From Mycobacteriales bacterium (GTDB lineage: Bacteria; Actinomycetota; Actinomycetes; Mycobacteriales; Mycobacteriaceae), in assembly GCA_018376445.1 (NCBI GenBank), contig JAHABL010000011.1, forward strand, positions 1 through 64,000: a stretch of 64,000 nt of DNA, written 5' to 3'. The notes beneath the pieces were generated by a model. The model saw only the letters and a list, made by a program, of their open reading frames with translations. It made no database searches and was not told the DNA's origin. Positions within the stretch are counted from its first letter, which is position 1, and each line of letters opens with the position of its first letter. The position numbers and the translations under genes are program-made. This document shows positions 62,426 to 64,000 of this stretch, in pieces.

Positions 62426-64000
62426 GTGGCCTATCGTGGGACGTTAAAGGTGTATTTGGGTTTCGCGCCGGGCGTGGGGAAAACCTGCGCAATGCTGGCG
62501 GAGGCTCATGATCTCCATCAGCGTGGCCTAAATGTGGTGGTTGGCGTTGTGGAGGACCATGGTCGCGACCATACGGCCCAGATGGCGCAAGGTCTTCCCA
62601 CAATTCCCCGCCGCGAAGTGAGCTACCGCGGGCATCGTTTTTCCGAGTTGGATGTGGAGGCAGTGCTCGCGGCGGAGCCGCAGATTGTGCTGGTGGATGA
62701 GCTCGCCCATACCGTGGTGGCGGAGGACGATCCTCACCAGGTGGAGCCGACGAAGAAGCGCTGGCATGATGTCTATCGTCTGCTTGATGCTGGTATCGAC
62801 GTTATTTCCACGATGAATATTCAGCACCTGGAGTCCCTTAATGATGTGGTGGCGGCGGTGACGGGGGTGCGCCAGCGGGAGACGGTTCCCGACCAGGTAT
62901 TGCGTGATGCGGACGAGATTGAGTTGGTGGACCTCAGCCCGGATGCGTTGCGTATCCGGTTGTCCCGCGGCGAGATTTATGAGGCTGAGCAGGCCAAAAA
63001 AGCCATGGAGAGCTATTTTCGGGTGGGTAATCTGACGGCGCTGCGTGAGTTGGCGCTGTTGTGGTTGGCGGACAAGGTGGAGGAGGTTCTCGAGAAGTAT
63101 CGGGCAGACCGCGCTATTGAGTCCCACTGGCCTACCCGTGAACGTATTGTGGTGGCGGTTCCTGCTGATGATTCGGCGGAGGCACTTATTCGGCGTGGTG
63201 CCCGGATTACTGGCCGGGTGGCGGGGCGTGAAATGTATGTGGTGCATGTGGCTGGTAACGACGATGCCCTGCGCAGTGATGTGCCCCGTAACTTGGAGCG
63301 TTTGCAGGCGCTGACAGAATCTTTGGGGGGGACGTGGCGGGTGGTCGTGGGGGATGATGTGGCCACTTCTCTGCTGGAGTTTGCCCGCACGGTGAATGCT
63401 TCCCAGCTGGTGTTGGGGTTGGGGCGGCGGCGCTCACGGCTGTTTGGGACAAGCATGAGCCAGCACATTATTGACGAGTGCGGGCCGATTGACGTCCATA
63501 TGGTGTCGACGAATGTGCGGCAGACGCGGTGGCGACCGCGGGCGCAGGCAGGCCTGAGCACGCCTCGTAAAGTGACGGGGTGGTTGCTCGGTGTGGTGGT
63601 ACCGCTGGTGTTTACGTGGATGGTGCTGAGCTCGCCGACGACGGAAGAGTACCTGGGTGCGGTGTTGTTGGGTTACCTCACCATTGTGGTGTTTTCTGCG
63701 TTGGCGGGAGGGTGGTGGCCGGCTGCTGCGTCGGTGGTTATTTCTACGTTGTTGGCGAATTGGTTTTTCTCGGATCCGGTTCATACGTTTACCGTCACCC
63801 GCCCGGCATCGGTGCTGCAGCTTTTTCTTTTCCTTGCTATTGCGGGTGCTGTTGCTTGGGTGGTGGAGGTGGCGGAGCGACGCCGTACGGAAGCAACTCG
63901 TAGTTTGAGCCAGGCAGTGGTGATGTCGGAGTTGGCTCGCGGGGTGGTGAGCGATGGCGATGATGTGTCTGCTCTGCTTGACCGTTTGCAGGAGACGTTT
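62426..64000 (+). CDS. kdpD: Sensor histidine kinase KdpD, N-terminal part
   Basis: The gene runs off the window, leaving 525 residues with no stop. The start is set at GTG 62426 (MAYRGTLKVYLGFAPGVGKT) because AGGAGG at 62411-62416 abuts the alternative ATG at 62417. The N-terminal KdpD domain has the P-loop GFAPGVGKT and DELAHT. A universal-stress-like domain follows (SQLVLGLGRRRSRLFGTSMS), then membrane helices around residues 380-480. The kinase core lies beyond the end. It senses low K+ and acts through KdpE. Confidence 0.93.
   Translation, partial: MAYRGTLKVYLGFAPGVGKTCAMLAEAHDLHQRGLNVVVGVVEDHGRDHTAQMAQGLPTIPRREVSYRGHRFSELDVEAVLAAEPQIVLVDELAHTVVAEDDPHQVEPTKKRWHDVYRLLDAGIDVISTMNIQHLESLNDVVAAVTGVRQRETVPDQVLRDADEIELVDLSPDALRIRLSRGEIYEAEQAKKAMESYFRVGNLTALRELALLWLADKVEEVLEKYRADRAIESHWPTRERIVVAVPADDSAEALIRRGARITGRVAGREMYVVHVAGNDDALRSDVPRNLERLQALTESLGGTWRVVVGDDVATSLLEFARTVNASQLVLGLGRRRSRLFGTSMSQHIIDECGPIDVHMVSTNVRQTRWRPRAQAGLSTPRKVTGWLLGVVVPLVFTWMVLSSPTTEEYLGAVLLGYLTIVVFSALAGGWWPAAASVVISTLLANWFFSDPVHTFTVTRPASVLQLFLFLAIAGAVAWVVEVAERRRTEATRSLSQAVVMSELARGVVSDGDDVSALLDRLQETF

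Noticed and set aside
1..64000. CRISPR arrays, insertion sequences, prophage or rRNA/tRNA genes
   Set aside because: No repeated spacer pattern, transposase or integrase, or rRNA/tRNA-like sequence was seen on either strand.

Overview
The window is a continuous piece of a moderately GC-rich actinobacterial chromosome. Three blocks keep gene orders known from Mycobacterium tuberculosis: ribosomal genes around an ESX-4 type VII secretion locus, glmM/glmS to tsaD and groES/groEL1, and sigD-rsdA-guaB-guaB3-guaA. ESX-4, sigD/rsdA and a His-tailed GroEL1 all point to the order Mycobacteriales (Corynebacteriales). The small gene set, the composition and the missing whiB3 fit a reduced, human-associated lineage such as Lawsonella. 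That genus assignment is an inference from gene content.

Layout. 1-754: 3' end of a sugar kinase gene with an in-frame stop. About 1.0-1.8 kb: secreted protein, possibly a degenerate trypsin-fold protein. 2.06-12.8 kb: spc/alpha ribosomal gene series (rplN-rplX-rplE-rpsH-rplF-rplR-rpsE-rpmD-rplO, secY-adk-map, infA, rpsM-rpsK-rpsD-rpoA-rplQ) closed by a strong terminator. 13.0-17.5 kb: small membrane protein, truA, and a secreted protein with two complete GH20 hexosaminidase modules. 17.5-29.2 kb: ESX-4 locus, with an unknown 415-aa protein (-), eccB (+), mycP and eccD (-), eccC, an Rv3446c-family gene and two WXG100 genes (+). 29.3-32.1 kb: rplM-rpsI and glmM. 32.2-35.1 kb: a three-gene module that looks like type VII substrates. 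35.2-46.5 kb: a hydrolase-like protein without its nucleophile, glmS, a membrane protein, nnrD/E, a HerA/DUF853 ATPase, a fused alr-tsaE gene, tsaB, rimI and tsaD. 46.5-49.7 kb: two DUF4190 membrane proteins, CIRCE-controlled groES and groEL1. 49.9-57.6 kb: Rv3415c-like gene, sigD, rsdA, DUF5319 gene, guaB, guaB3, guaA. 57.7-64.0 kb: kdp potassium-uptake operon (small peptide, kdpF, kdpA, kdpB, kdpC, kdpD cut by the window end).

The most interesting signal is regulatory. The WXG100 pair of ESX-4 (28.6-29.2 kb) and the separate module at 32.2-35.1 kb have nearly identical upstream elements: TGGAACCC, 11 variable bases, then GCGGCGTCATAT. This is the shape of an ECF sigma promoter (GGAACC-N16-CGTCAT) and resembles the SigM promoters known to drive the ESX-4 esx genes of M. 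tuberculosis. It links the downstream module (a short EspC-like protein, a 766-aa WXG-type protein with a His/Asp/Glu-rich tail, and a 72-aa acidic protein) to ESX-4 as a probable co-regulated substrate set. Several structured intergenic RNAs (groES-groEL, after groEL, before the Rv3415c-like gene, before kdp) are also recorded.
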